This document shows positions 17,125 to 26,286 of a stretch of 51,118 nucleotides of DNA, in pieces. The DNA lies in NCBI GenBank assembly GCA_964415445.1, contig CAYQAE010000005.1, positions 1 to 51,118 of the forward strand, read 5' to 3'. The notes beneath the pieces are model-generated. The model saw only the letters and a list, made by a program, of their open reading frames with translations, had not been told where the DNA came from and ran no database searches. The position numbers were made by a program, and so were the translations under genes. The stretch is from CAYQAE01 sp964415445 [NCBI: uncultured archaeon]. Its GTDB lineage: Archaea; CAYQAE01. The first letter of the stretch is position 1. Each line of letters starts with the position of its first letter.

Positions 17125-18464
17125 GCTAAATTCGAATAATAAGAACTCACATCTTGAGTATACTTTGAAGGAACATATTCCCCATATGTTGATTCGCCTG
17201 TGTATTGTGATTCTGCTCCTGAAGAATATGAACCACTCCCACCCGAACTACTTTGTCCCATAGATTCTAGAGAATACATTATCAAATAATTACTAAATTG
17301 TCCTATCAAATTTGCGTTAATTGATATCTGGCTTCCCAAATCTGAAGAATATTTAGAAACTTCATCTCCTATCTCTCTTTGTTTTTGAGCAGCTAAATGC
17401 ATTTTTTCTGCGATTTCCATATATTTGGAATTACTAGCCCCATCTAATTCATTTATATATTCACTCATCTCACTTGCTAATTCCGACTCTTCTGTAGTAT
17501 CTAAACCCAAATTTTCCATCTCAGATATAATTGTATGCATCTGCTCAAGAAGCAATTCTGCATTAAACTCTGATTCATTAGAGTCATAGGTTTCTACTTT
17601 ATATTTATAAGAAATATTTTCATTTCCAAAAATATCTCTAACAAATATCTGATAAGTCAGGTTATCACTTACTACAATTGGATACTTTATTTTCTCTTTG
17701 TTTTCAAAATTATAGAGGCGTGTTTCTCCAGATGCATATGTTACATTTAAATCAACGACAAAATTACTTTCATCAGATACATTAAATTCAACGACAATAA
17801 TACTACCTTTTCTTATTGCATTTTGTCCAGCTAAATCTCCAGGCAAAATTTCACTTAGAATAGGACTATTATTATCATTTACAGAAATGGAAGTTATAAA
17901 AGCTTGATTTGCAAATAAAAATAAAAATAGACTAAATATTGCTGCAAATCCTAATTTTTGAGTGCTTTTTCTTTTTGGTATAGCTTTTTTAGTGTCTATA
18001 TCATTCAAACGCGTAGATAGATCACATAAAATAGTTTCTCTAAGCGGATGAACTTTTTTACTATTATAAAGTTCTGTTACTGTATACATCCGACCCTCTA
18101 ATGAATTAGTTACTCCTTCTGCAAGTGAACTTAAATACATATCATCATAATTACTTGGAGATATAAAAAAAGCAATTAGAACTATAGAAATAATTCCGAT
18201 TGAAGAGAATAAAACAAAATTTGTAAAACCTAAATCAAGTATTAGTGATTCTTCAAAAAATTTAGCTAAAAGCAAATAAGATGCAATAAATATAAGAAAA
18301 ATACTTAACAATCTAAAAGCATAAATATAAAATACAACTTTACGTTTTCGGCTATTTAACTCTTCTAAAGTATTTTTATATTTCTTTTCTGCTTCTGATA
18401 CAGAAATATTTTGTTCTTCTCTATCCAATGTATCCGCAATTATATCTATATCTACATTTCCCAT
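17121..18464 (-). CDS. Multi-domain membrane protein, possible partner of the MoxR-VWA island
   Basis: The protein (about 447 residues) has an N-terminal acidic/coiled stretch, two transmembrane helices (about residues 45-67 and 80-100), a cytoplasmic loop, and a third helix (KLGFAAIFSLFLFLFANQAF). An outward beta-sandwich domain follows, with FVVDLNVTYASGETRLYNFE and IFVRDIFGNENISYKYKVE. Then comes a long helical region and a Ser/Gly/Tyr/Gln-rich tail. The topology recalls DUF4175-like components of bacterial MoxR/Bat loci, but I see no decisive motif. The start is the ATG at 18462-18464 with AGAGGA upstream; the frame also opens at 18482. Its stop overlaps the KaiC-like gene. Confidence 0.6.
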   Translation of the reverse strand: MGNVDIDIIADTLDREEQNISVSEAEKKYKNTLEELNSRKRKVVFYIYAFRLLSIFLIFIASYLLLAKFFEESLILDLGFTNFVLFSSIGIISIVLIAFFISPSNYDDMYLSSLAEGVTNSLEGRMYTVTELYNSKKVHPLRETILCDLSTRLNDIDTKKAIPKRKSTQKLGFAAIFSLFLFLFANQAFITSISVNDNNSPILSEILPGDLAGQNAIRKGSIIVVEFNVSDESNFVVDLNVTYASGETRLYNFENKEKIKYPIVVSDNLTYQIFVRDIFGNENISYKYKVETYDSNESEFNAELLLEQMHTIISEMENLGLDTTEESELASEMSEYINELDGASNSKYMEIAEKMHLAAQKQREIGDEVSKYSSDLGSQISINANLIGQFSNYLIMYSLESMGQSSSGGSGSYSSGAESQYTGESTYGEYVPSKYTQDVSSYYSNLA

Positions 18465-18637
18465 ACTTATTCCTCTAACCAAAATTTATCTTCTGATATA
18501 TATTTAGCAAATAAACTATATAAATATTTGCAAAAATAAAATAATATATTTAAATAATAATTAATTTTTTTGTTTAACTAAATTTGTGAATAAACCTAAT
18601 AAGTCATAGCTATAGATTTTATTTTAAGGTGCTAAGT

Positions 18638-19336
18638 TTGATTGAAGAGAATAAAATAAAAATTATCGAAGATTATGATGAATTATTAGATAATGTTGTA
18701 GATCATGAAGTACTATTTCCTATCACCTTAGATAAAGAGTATATTAAAGAAAGTGTAGAACTTGTTAATGAATTAGCTGAAAAGACTAAAGATATAGTTG
18801 CACTAGCTGAGAGTTATGAAGATGTAGTTGATGAATTTAAAAATAAGATAGAAGAATATAAAGCAATAGCAGAAAATCCCTATATTATTGGACAAGATAG
18901 ATCAAGGCGTATGAACAGAATTAGAGAGATGTATTATGAATTTCGACCCTATATTGTTGAATCTCTCTCAAAACTTAGTTTGAGAATAACAGAAGAGATG
19001 CCAGAGAACGTTATAAAATATATAAAGATGGCAGAAAATTCATTTAATGATGAAAATTATATTTTAGGAATTATTGCAATAGTATCTTCACTAAAAGATA
19101 TGTTAACAAACATATATAAAGACAAAATAGGAAATATTAATTCAAAGAAATATCCGCAAATAATAAATGAGATTGTATCAAAAAACCTAATAGAAAATGG
19201 ATCTGATAAATTTAAAGAAGCAATTGAAATTTATAATAGATTTATGAATAATCTTGAATATATATTTATGAATAAAGAAAAAGCAGAATTAATTATAAAG
19301 CATTTAGTTAGGTTTTTAGTAGATTATTATGAATAA
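18638..19336 (+). CDS. Hypothetical helical protein (232 aa)
   Basis: I do not recognise this protein. It is acidic, almost entirely alpha-helical and soluble. Long amphipathic helices are rich in Glu, Lys and Ile, and residues 25-65 (ELVNELAEKTKDIVALAESY and onward) are likely coiled coil. The second half holds a hydrophobic helix pair (YILGIIAIVSSLKDMLTNIY) that could be a helical-repeat or HEPN-like bundle. I saw no R-x4-6-H motif that would prove HEPN nuclease activity. AAGGTG at 18626-18631 points to the TTG at 18638; a GTG at 18629 lies within that site. It is followed after 14 bases by the zinc-ribbon/Hsp20-like gene on the same strand, so the two are probably one operon. Confidence 0.65.
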   Translation: MIEENKIKIIEDYDELLDNVVDHEVLFPITLDKEYIKESVELVNELAEKTKDIVALAESYEDVVDEFKNKIEEYKAIAENPYIIGQDRSRRMNRIREMYYEFRPYIVESLSKLSLRITEEMPENVIKYIKMAENSFNDENYILGIIAIVSSLKDMLTNIYKDKIGNINSKKYPQIINEIVSKNLIENGSDKFKEAIEIYNRFMNNLEYIFMNKEKAELIIKHLVRFLVDYYE

Positions 19337-19350
19337 AAGGTAGTTAAGCT

Positions 19351-19926
19351 ATGATATGTCCTCGATGTAGATTTGAATTTTCAGATGAATTTAATTTTTG
19401 TCCAAGATGTGGCCTAAATATACGAAACAAAAACAAAAAACAACAAATGCCACCAAATATTCAAAATATGCTAAATAATATATTAGAACAAACTAAAAAT
19501 ATCATGTCTGGGGATAAAAAAAATATTAATTTTTCAAATTTTAAGATGCCACCAGGAGTTAAATCGGGCAGTATGGTAATTAAAATAACTCCAGATAAAG
19601 ATGGAAAACCAAAAGTTGAAATAAAAGATACGAAACCTAAACCTAAAGACAAAACTAAATCCAAAATAAAAAGACCTGATATAACAAAATATAAAGAACC
19701 AAAAGCAAAAATAGATGAGACAGACTCAGGAAAAGCTGTTATGTTAGAACTACCAGGAGTAGAACATGAAAAAGATATAGATATACAAAAATTAGGTGAA
19801 AGTATCGAAATAAGAGCTTATAGCAACAAGATTGGATATTTCAAAAATGTACCTACCTCAACTACTTCAAGAATTACTTCAAAAGAATTTCAAGGCGAAA
19901 AACTCTTTTTAAAAATTGAATATTGA
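19351..19926 (+). CDS. Zinc-ribbon protein with a C-terminal Hsp20-like domain
   Basis: The 191-residue protein opens with a zinc ribbon (CPRC at 3-6 and CPRC at 17-20). Then comes a flexible middle rich in Lys, Pro and Asn (about 25-125), and a compact beta-strand domain from about 128 to the end. That domain (KAVMLELPGV, IDIQKLGESIEIRA, GEKLFLKIEY) looks like the alpha-crystallin/Hsp20 fold, or the Hsp20-like C-terminal domain of ArsA-type proteins; its ELPGV motif is typical. The combination suggests a scaffold or co-chaperone that recognises partners by its ribbon. It follows the helical gene with an AAGGTAG site and overlaps the region just before queH. Function beyond fold level is unknown. 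Confidence 0.65.
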   Translation: MICPRCRFEFSDEFNFCPRCGLNIRNKNKKQQMPPNIQNMLNNILEQTKNIMSGDKKNINFSNFKMPPGVKSGSMVIKITPDKDGKPKVEIKDTKPKPKDKTKSKIKRPDITKYKEPKAKIDETDSGKAVMLELPGVEHEKDIDIQKLGESIEIRAYSNKIGYFKNVPTSTTSRITSKEFQGEKLFLKIEY

Positions 19927-19930
19927 GAAA

Positions 19931-20455
19931 ATGAAAATTCTACTACATATCTGCTGTGGAGTATGTGCCACATCAGTAGTGGAGAGACTTAAATCAGAAG
20001 GAAATAAAGTAGTAGGTATATTTTACAATCCAAATATTTATCCAAAAGAAGAATATCAAAAAAGATTAGATGATACAAAAAAAATAGCAAAAAAGATGAA
20101 TTTTAAACTAATTGAAAGCGAATATAATTCAAAAAAGTGGTTTAAACTTACAGAAAAAAACAAAGACGATCCTGAAGGTGGCCAAAGATGTGCTATATGT
20201 TTTGAGATGAGGTTAAAATATGTATGGAATTATTTTAAAAAATCCAAAGATTTTGATAAATTTACAACTACTTTATCTGTAAGTCCACATAAAGATTCTA
20301 AGGTTATAAATAAACTTGGAGAAAAAATAGGAAAAAATAAATTTATCCAAGCTAATTTTAAAAAGAAGGATGGTTTTTTGCAAGCAATTAAACTTTCAAA
20401 ACAATGGAATTTATATCGACAAAACTACTGTGGATGTATATATAGTATGAAATAG
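19931..20455 (+). CDS. queH: Epoxyqueuosine reductase QueH (DUF208 family)
   Basis: The 174-residue protein matches QueH. Paired cysteines occur near the N-terminus (HICCGVCATS), RCAICFEMRL lies near the middle, TTTLSVSPHKD follows, and YRQNYCGCIYS closes the protein. Known QueH enzymes use these cysteines for an Fe-S cluster and a neighbouring iron, and reduce epoxyqueuosine to queuosine in tRNA. Archaea usually carry archaeosine instead, so the presence of this family raises the question of its substrate here. I place the start at the ATG at 19931, just after the previous stop, because family members begin MKILLHxCC; the frame opens earlier at a TTG (19916). It converges on secD. Confidence 0.85.
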   Translation: MKILLHICCGVCATSVVERLKSEGNKVVGIFYNPNIYPKEEYQKRLDDTKKIAKKMNFKLIESEYNSKKWFKLTEKNKDDPEGGQRCAICFEMRLKYVWNYFKKSKDFDKFTTTLSVSPHKDSKVINKLGEKIGKNKFIQANFKKKDGFLQAIKLSKQWNLYRQNYCGCIYSMK

Positions 20456-22579
20456 CTATTTTGTCAAGATATGTCTAACAATACTTGAATATGCGGGTCT
20501 AGTTAAAGTAATACCAAACAAAACCCCTACAATTGTGGTAAAAGCAAATCCTTTTAGAGCTCCAAAACCTAAAAAGAAGAGAGGAATCATAGCAACAATA
20601 GTAGTTAGAGCAGCAATTACTATAACACCCAGAGCTTGTTTAATTCTAGCCAACATGGTAAACACTGTTACTTTTTTATGTTCACCACGCAGAGTCTCAT
20701 CAGTAATCATGATCTGATGGTCCACACCCGTCCCTATTGCTGCAATAATACCAGCAAAAGCAGCTAAATCTAACTCCCAACTAGTTATAATTGCAAAACC
20801 AAATATAAGCATTACTTCACTAAAAGTAGTAAATAACATCGCCAGTGCCACAGAAGGTTTTCTATATCTTAAATAGATAATAAACCCAACAGCAATAAAT
20901 GCCGCAATTAAAGCATTTCTAAATTGAGAAATAAAAGCTTCCCCCAAAGAAGGAGATACATGACCGCTACCTAAAACAGTGACCTCCACAGGTAGATCAT
21001 ACTCTAGTGCAATCCAAACTTCTTCTGCTTTTTTCTTACCATCATCACCTGTCCCTGTGCTTGCTCGAAAAGTTGTAATAGGTGAAGATTTTATTTGTGA
21101 CTTTAGACTTTCAGAAAAACCTGCATCAAATACAATTTTTCCATTAAGATACATAGTAAGAGTTTTGTTTGTATCAACATCCAAAGCACCTTCTGCAATT
21201 GCAATCTCTCTTAGGTTTTCTGCTGCATCTTGAGTAATAGTAAAAGATACACCCCATACATCGTCAATTTTTGAAACGCCATTTGGATCCACTTCTTCTA
21301 TATCATCTCCTGTAAATACCAAAGTATTTCCAATTTTTGCTTCAAATCTACCTGTCCTTAAAATGTCTAATGCACTTTCAGGGTCATAAACTCCAGCTAA
21401 ATCAATTAAAACATAACGAACTTTATCATCAACTCTCCATTCTCGAATTTTTCTATCTTTAAGCCCATATGAATTTGATCGTTGCTCGATAGTTAATTTT
21501 AACTTATCCCAAGTATGATCACTAATTCCAGCTTTTGGTGAATCCAAAATTTCAGCATCAATATTTTCCAAAATTGGTGTCAATTTAATATATCCAGCGC
21601 CTTTAGTTTCATAAATATGACTGTGAATCTCTAAAGAAAATCTATTTTCATATTCACCCAAAACTAAAATTTCAGAATCTAGAGCAGTTGCAAGATAGCT
21701 TGATATATATTTATTTGCATATCCATGTACTTCTATTGTCTTTAGATTACCTTGTTCTGTCTCTACCTCAATATAATCTGCCCAATACAAAATTTCTTCA
21801 ATTTCTCGTTTTAATTCATCATCATCTAAATCAGTCTCACAATCTAAGATAACAATAACATTTTGATTATCACTATCTCCTTTAATAGTGGGTTGGCGAC
21901 TGAGTGTAGTATTTGCATCTAGTTGTGAATCAATTTGAGTTGATATCATCTTACCATAAGAATCTGTCTCAATTTCAACTAAAGTTGATTTTATCTCTAG
22001 CTGAATCCAAGAACCTCCTTGTAAATCTAGACCCAACTGCCATCTCATTATTCTTTCATTTTTATAATTTTGAACTTCACCTAAATTATCCATCTCTTGG
22101 ATATTCACTTCTCTGGGAGTATACAAATCAGCAAATGATAATTTATATGTATCTTCTTCTGGTGCACTTATAATTTCTGGTTCAGCCCCCAATCTTTCTT
22201 TTAGATATTTAATCATTACAGTTTCACTTCTTGCACGAATATAACATCTACTCATATTATTTCCATAGGTAAAATTACCTTGAAGCTCTGCAAAATCGCC
22301 TATTGATTTTAAAATTTCTTTTTCAACATCAGAACTATTTCTATAGATAGTTACGGAATAATTAGATTCACCTACCCTCTCAACATCCACCCCTTCTGGA
22401 AAATAAACATAATTTTCAATTATATCATCAATAGGTGCAGTAAGATTATTTTCATTAATTTTTAATGTCCCAACTGGCTCAGATGGAGGAACTAAAACTG
22501 CAAAAGAAGCTAATAGTACAATTATAAGATCTAAAAGCACTATTTTTTCCCTTAAAATATCCTTTAATGTGTCTATCAC
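20456..22579 (-). CDS. secD: Protein-export membrane protein SecD
   Basis: The 707-residue RND-type subunit works with SecF to drive late steps of Sec-dependent export from outside the membrane. One N-terminal helix (IVLLDLIIVLLASFAVLV) is followed by a very long extracytoplasmic part. That part includes the D1 motif LGLDLQGGSWIQLEI. Five C-terminal membrane helices follow, with FRNALIAAFIAVGFIIYLRYR, the AAIGTGVDHQIMITDE motif and a late FAFTTIVGVLFG. At over 700 residues it is longer than many archaeal SecD proteins, the extra length being in the outer domain (about residues 230-420). It overlaps secF by four bases, secF being first in the operon. It converges on queH. Confidence 0.95.
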   Translation of the reverse strand: MIDTLKDILREKIVLLDLIIVLLASFAVLVPPSEPVGTLKINENNLTAPIDDIIENYVYFPEGVDVERVGESNYSVTIYRNSSDVEKEILKSIGDFAELQGNFTYGNNMSRCYIRARSETVMIKYLKERLGAEPEIISAPEEDTYKLSFADLYTPREVNIQEMDNLGEVQNYKNERIMRWQLGLDLQGGSWIQLEIKSTLVEIETDSYGKMISTQIDSQLDANTTLSRQPTIKGDSDNQNVIVILDCETDLDDDELKREIEEILYWADYIEVETEQGNLKTIEVHGYANKYISSYLATALDSEILVLGEYENRFSLEIHSHIYETKGAGYIKLTPILENIDAEILDSPKAGISDHTWDKLKLTIEQRSNSYGLKDRKIREWRVDDKVRYVLIDLAGVYDPESALDILRTGRFEAKIGNTLVFTGDDIEEVDPNGVSKIDDVWGVSFTITQDAAENLREIAIAEGALDVDTNKTLTMYLNGKIVFDAGFSESLKSQIKSSPITTFRASTGTGDDGKKKAEEVWIALEYDLPVEVTVLGSGHVSPSLGEAFISQFRNALIAAFIAVGFIIYLRYRKPSVALAMLFTTFSEVMLIFGFAIITSWELDLAAFAGIIAAIGTGVDHQIMITDETLRGEHKKVTVFTMLARIKQALGVIVIAALTTIVAMIPLFFLGFGALKGFAFTTIVGVLFGITLTRPAYSSIVRHILTK

Positions 22580-23436
22580 TCTACCACCCTAGCTTTGCCG
22601 GTGTTTACATACCATCTTAAAATTCCTGCATTTAAAAACCAAGTATTTACAAAATCAGCTAAAAGGCCAAAAATTAAGACCGCTGAAATTTCAGATATTA
22701 CCGCAGATGTAGAAAAAATAAATAAAGTGGATATAGCCACAATAGTAGTTACAGACATTAAAATTCCTGTCTCAAAAGAGCTTTTCATTTTATCATATAA
22801 ATCTCCTTTTCTTTTGAAAATCTTAGTAGTAAGTAAAATATTGCTATCTACTGAATAACCTATTATCATCAAAAGTGCAGCAATAGTATGCAGATTTAGA
22901 CGTATACCCAAAATTCGCATCATGGCTAGTGCAAAAAACATATCTAAAACTGCAGATAAGATAATTGAAGAGCTAGGAACAGGATCTAAGAACCTAACAA
23001 ATACCACAATAGTCATCAAAATTAGAGCAACAGCTATAGCTAACTTTGCCTGAGATTGAAATGCAGCGCCTAATGTTGGACCAATCTCTTTTGTCTCAAC
23101 TTCTCCACCAGTATATATTTCTAAATCATTCTTTAGAGTTGAAGAATTAACTTCCAAACCTACTTCTAGTTGAATTTCATCTTCAAAATCAGAGCGAATT
23201 GTAACTTCAACATCTTCGTATTCTGATTCAAGATGCGATTTTATGTCTTCTGCAGAAACATTACTATCATAGATAGTAACACTAGTTCCACCTTCTAAAT
23301 CGATGCCTAATTTCATCCATTCTCCACCATCCAATCGAGAGATAAGAAAAACAGACGTGGAAAAAAGAATTAAGATCAGCGGAGCTATTAAAAGTAATTT
23401 AGTCTCCCATCTATCATATGGTATTATTGCTCTCAT
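22576..23436 (-). CDS. secF: Protein-export membrane protein SecF
   Basis: The 286-residue partner of SecD has an N-terminal helix, the KLGIDLEGGTSVTIYD motif near residues 41-56, and a compact outer domain. Its membrane core carries AVALILMTIVVFVRFLDP, ALLMIIGYSVDSNILLTTKIF (the D-x-N motif in helix 4) and ETGILMSVTTIVAIS. The conserved GPTLGAAF just before the second helix is typical. The gene is followed by secD with a four-base overlap (ATGA), so the two subunits are coupled in translation. Upstream, 23437-23692 is a gene-free A+T-rich stretch between this gene and argF, where the secF promoter must lie. Confidence 0.95.
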   Translation of the reverse strand: MRAIIPYDRWETKLLLIAPLILILFSTSVFLISRLDGGEWMKLGIDLEGGTSVTIYDSNVSAEDIKSHLESEYEDVEVTIRSDFEDEIQLEVGLEVNSSTLKNDLEIYTGGEVETKEIGPTLGAAFQSQAKLAIAVALILMTIVVFVRFLDPVPSSSIILSAVLDMFFALAMMRILGIRLNLHTIAALLMIIGYSVDSNILLTTKIFKRKGDLYDKMKSSFETGILMSVTTIVAISTLFIFSTSAVISEISAVLIFGLLADFVNTWFLNAGILRWYVNTGKARVVE

Positions 23437-23692
23437 ACATATATCCCTAAATTTTATCTAGACTATTATTTATAAGCTTGAATTTTAATTTAAATGTACC
23501 TATACTCTTAGCAGGCCTTATAACTGACTGATTACAATTTGATTAAATTATAAATATTCTAAATGTAAATATAACAAAAGTCGAGTACAAAAAATATAAA
23601 AAATATCCTTCTAAAGAGAGATTACAAAAGCCTATTTTAGAAAAATCAACCATTATCTTTTTTTTAATTGAAAATTTATTTTGATATCAAAA

Positions 23693-24592
23693 TTAGTTTC
23701 TATTAACGGCTAAAAGTATAGCTTTTTGAGTATGCAGACGATTTTCTGCTTGATCAAAAACTATGGATTTTTTAGAGTCAATAACTTCATCTAAAACTTC
23801 ATACCCTCTATATGCAGGAAGACAATGCATAAAATAAGCTTTATCTTTTGCAAGTGACATTAGCGAATTTGTAACTTGATAAGGCATAAATTTCTTGATT
23901 CTTTTGTCTTTTTCATCTTTTTGATGCATACTCACCCAAGTATCAGTGTAGACTACATCTGCATTTTCAACTGCGCGTTTTGGATCTTCAACAACTTCAA
24001 CATTTCTACATTTTTTTAAAATATCATCTTTAGGTTGATACCCTTCAGGTGATGAGACTACCATATCAATATTTAATTTTTGAGTTATCAACATCAGAGA
24101 ATTACAAACATTATTTGCATCTCCAAGATATACAAATTTTTCAATTTTAGGTTTTTTTTCAAATATTGTATAAATATCAGATATTGCTTGACAAGGATGA
24201 TATTGATTAGTTAGAGCATTAATTGTTGGAATAGATGTATTTTTTGCAAAGTCTATAACATCTCTCTGTTGATAAGTCCTAATTGCTACAAAATCAACAT
24301 ACCTTTCCATCACTTTTGCAGTATCTACAATTGCCTCCCCATAAGCTAGTTGCATATCATTAGAAGATAAATAAGTTGAATAGCCGCCTAAATCACTAAT
24401 AGCACCTTCAAAAGAAAGTCTTGTTCGCGTAGATGGTTTTTGAAAAATTAAAGCTAGTTTCTTTGATTTTAGATTGGATCTGTATTTTTCTTTATTCTCT
24501 TTAACATCTTGAGTTAAATCAATCAAAGACAATATTTCTTTTTTTGTTAATTTATCAATTGTCAGAAGATCTTTATTTTTTAGCTTAAACAT
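23693..24592 (-). CDS. argF: Ornithine carbamoyltransferase
   Basis: The 299-residue enzyme joins ornithine and carbamoyl phosphate to citrulline in arginine synthesis. Residues 54-58 are the carbamoyl-phosphate motif STRTR, followed by LSFEGAISDLGG. HPCQAISDIYTI holds the second phosphate-binding set near residue 130, and HCLPAYRG near 257-264 supplies the catalytic cysteine. The ornithine loop is represented by DTWVSMHQKDEKDKR, close to the usual D-x-W-x-S-M-G form. Length is normal. No other arginine gene is nearby. It is divergent to dtdA, and the 88 bases between the starts are A+T-rich. Confidence 0.95.
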   Translation of the reverse strand: MFKLKNKDLLTIDKLTKKEILSLIDLTQDVKENKEKYRSNLKSKKLALIFQKPSTRTRLSFEGAISDLGGYSTYLSSNDMQLAYGEAIVDTAKVMERYVDFVAIRTYQQRDVIDFAKNTSIPTINALTNQYHPCQAISDIYTIFEKKPKIEKFVYLGDANNVCNSLMLITQKLNIDMVVSSPEGYQPKDDILKKCRNVEVVEDPKRAVENADVVYTDTWVSMHQKDEKDKRIKKFMPYQVTNSLMSLAKDKAYFMHCLPAYRGYEVLDEVIDSKKSIVFDQAENRLHTQKAILLAVNRN

Positions 24593-24680
24593 TTCAACCT
24601 ACATCTAAATAAATAACTTTCAAAAATACTTAAAATCTAAATCTTAAATGTTTTTTTAGTTTCAAAAGCCTTATACAAAA

Positions 24681-25514
24681 ATGAAAATAATAGTAACCTC
24701 AAAAAAAGATCCAGCAAGTATTACCATAAAAGAAGCACTTCTTTCAAATTATGAATTTAGAGAATATAAAAAGCATAATAACAATAAATCATACTTATTT
24801 AAAGATATTAGAATTATTCAAATAGATACAGACTTATTATATACAGAAAAATATGAACAAGAATTAGAAGCTGAACTTTTTATTATGGCTTCATGTCATA
24901 AATCTAAATCAAACTATCCCTCTCTTTTAATTCACACCTCTGGAAACTGGACTAAAGAGAATAAATTTGGTGGCCAAAAAGAAAAAGTATGTATTGCAAA
25001 TCCTAATTTTATTAAAAATGGATTAATTAATCTAAAAAAACAAAAAAAAGAACTTAAATTAGAATATGACGTATCTTTAGAAGTTACACATCATGGACCA
25101 ACTGATATAGATATACCTTCAACTTTTATAGAGCTAGGTAGCACTAAAGAAGAATGGACAGATAAAACTGCTGCCAAAGCAATAGCATATGCAATAATAA
25201 ATAGTTTAGAAAACGAAAAAACTTATGAGCCTGTAATTGGAGTCGGTGGTAATCATTATGCAAATAAATTCAACAAACTATTATTTAATACCAAATATAG
25301 CATATCTCATATTATACCAAAGCATGCAATTGATGATCTAAGTTTTGATACTTTCAAACATGCTATAGACAGATCAGAACCTAATCCAAAAATTTGTTGT
25401 ATTGATTGGAAAGGTATAAAATCAGCACAAAGAAAAAAAATTATAGATTACTGCAACAAACTCAAAATCCCATATAAAAAAGTGAAAGAACTAATAAAAG
25501 AATCAAGAAGCTAA
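24681..25514 (+). CDS. dtdA: D-aminoacyl-tRNA deacylase, archaeal type (DtdA/GEK1)
   Basis: The 277-residue protein removes D-amino acids mistakenly attached to tRNA. Family landmarks are FIMASCHKSKSNYPSLLIHTSGNW, with the conserved HT-GNW, VTHHGPTDIDIPSTFIELGS near residues 135-154, and GVGGNHYANKFNKLL near 190-204. These His- and Gly-rich motifs hold the zinc and tRNA sites of the archaeal/plant enzyme, which is unrelated to bacterial DTD. The ATG lacks a strong ribosome binding site and may be leaderless; TATA-like sequence lies upstream. The 3' end overlaps the convergent site-2 protease gene by 12 bases. Quality control of tRNA charging is also represented by cca and the KEOPS gene in this window. 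Confidence 0.92.
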   Translation: MKIIVTSKKDPASITIKEALLSNYEFREYKKHNNNKSYLFKDIRIIQIDTDLLYTEKYEQELEAELFIMASCHKSKSNYPSLLIHTSGNWTKENKFGGQKEKVCIANPNFIKNGLINLKKQKKELKLEYDVSLEVTHHGPTDIDIPSTFIELGSTKEEWTDKTAAKAIAYAIINSLENEKTYEPVIGVGGNHYANKFNKLLFNTKYSISHIIPKHAIDDLSFDTFKHAIDRSEPNPKICCIDWKGIKSAQRKKIIDYCNKLKIPYKKVKELIKESRS

Positions 25515-26219
25515 AATATCTTGCATACTACCTAAATCTAATTCAATAAAGCTTCCTTCAAATGCAGTATCTATCGCATACCAAAATATACCAAAATTAA
25601 TTGCAAAAGCTAACACCCAAGCGATAGGACTCCATCGAATTATTTTTCTACCATCTAATGGACCAAAAGGTAACATGTTAAATGCGGCAAGCGCAAAATT
25701 AACCAAAAAGAAATAAAGCATGAAATCTTGCATATCCCCTGGATCCAAATAATGTTGACTTATTAAGGCTGCAAAAAGAGCTAGTCCTATATTTACAGTA
25801 GGACCAGCTAATGCTATTTTTCCGGTTCGCGATATTGTGGCTCGCATACCATAGACTACCACTGCACCCGGTGCGGCCATCTTACCATAACCTTGTGTTG
25901 CAAATAGCAAAATTAACATAGCAACTACAGAAACAGGAGATAATCTAAATTCTGACCAATTTTTATATGCACGAGCTGTAAATTTATGACCAAATTCATG
26001 TAGGACAAATGCAGGAGCTATTAACAAGGCTCTATATATAGCACCACTTTTTCCTGTAAATTTTAAATCTTGAAGTGCTTTATGGGGCATTAACTCGCCC
26101 ATAGGGTAGGCAAATATAAAAATAACTAAAAATAAACCTATTGCTAGATGGATACCTTCTGTTCCTGAAAATTTTGGTTGTTGACTGTCTTTTGAATCTT
26201 GAACAAAGTAATAAGCCAA
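25503..26219 (-). CDS. Site-2 protease family membrane metalloprotease (M50)
   Basis: The 238-residue protein has about six hydrophobic helices. The zinc-ligand motif LHEFGHKFTARAY (HExxH) lies near residues 73-85. The third ligand motif, usually NPxPxxPLDG, appears as NMLPFGPLDGRKI near 190-202. These place the active site within the membrane, where the family cleaves transmembrane segments of regulators or signal peptides. No PDZ or CBS domain is attached. The N-terminal 15 residues are polar. The substrate is unknown; no obvious anti-sigma-like partner exists in archaea. The gene is convergent to dtdA and divergent to the PRC-barrel gene. Confidence 0.88.
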   Translation of the reverse strand: MAYYFVQDSKDSQQPKFSGTEGIHLAIGLFLVIFIFAYPMGELMPHKALQDLKFTGKSGAIYRALLIAPAFVLHEFGHKFTARAYKNWSEFRLSPVSVVAMLILLFATQGYGKMAAPGAVVVYGMRATISRTGKIALAGPTVNIGLALFAALISQHYLDPGDMQDFMLYFFLVNFALAAFNMLPFGPLDGRKIIRWSPIAWVLAFAINFGIFWYAIDTAFEGSFIELDLGSMQDILAS

Positions 26220-26286
26220 ATAAACACCAAAAAAAAATACATACTCTAAATTTTTATTTATTTCTGTATAATTTAAATTGATTGAA

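Noticed and set aside
23437-23692. Possible small gene or RNA between secF and argF
   Set aside because: Stops occur in all frames at short distance, no cloverleaf or strong hairpin is visible, and the G+C content is as low as other spacers, while structured RNAs in this genome (the tRNAs) stand out as G+C-rich.
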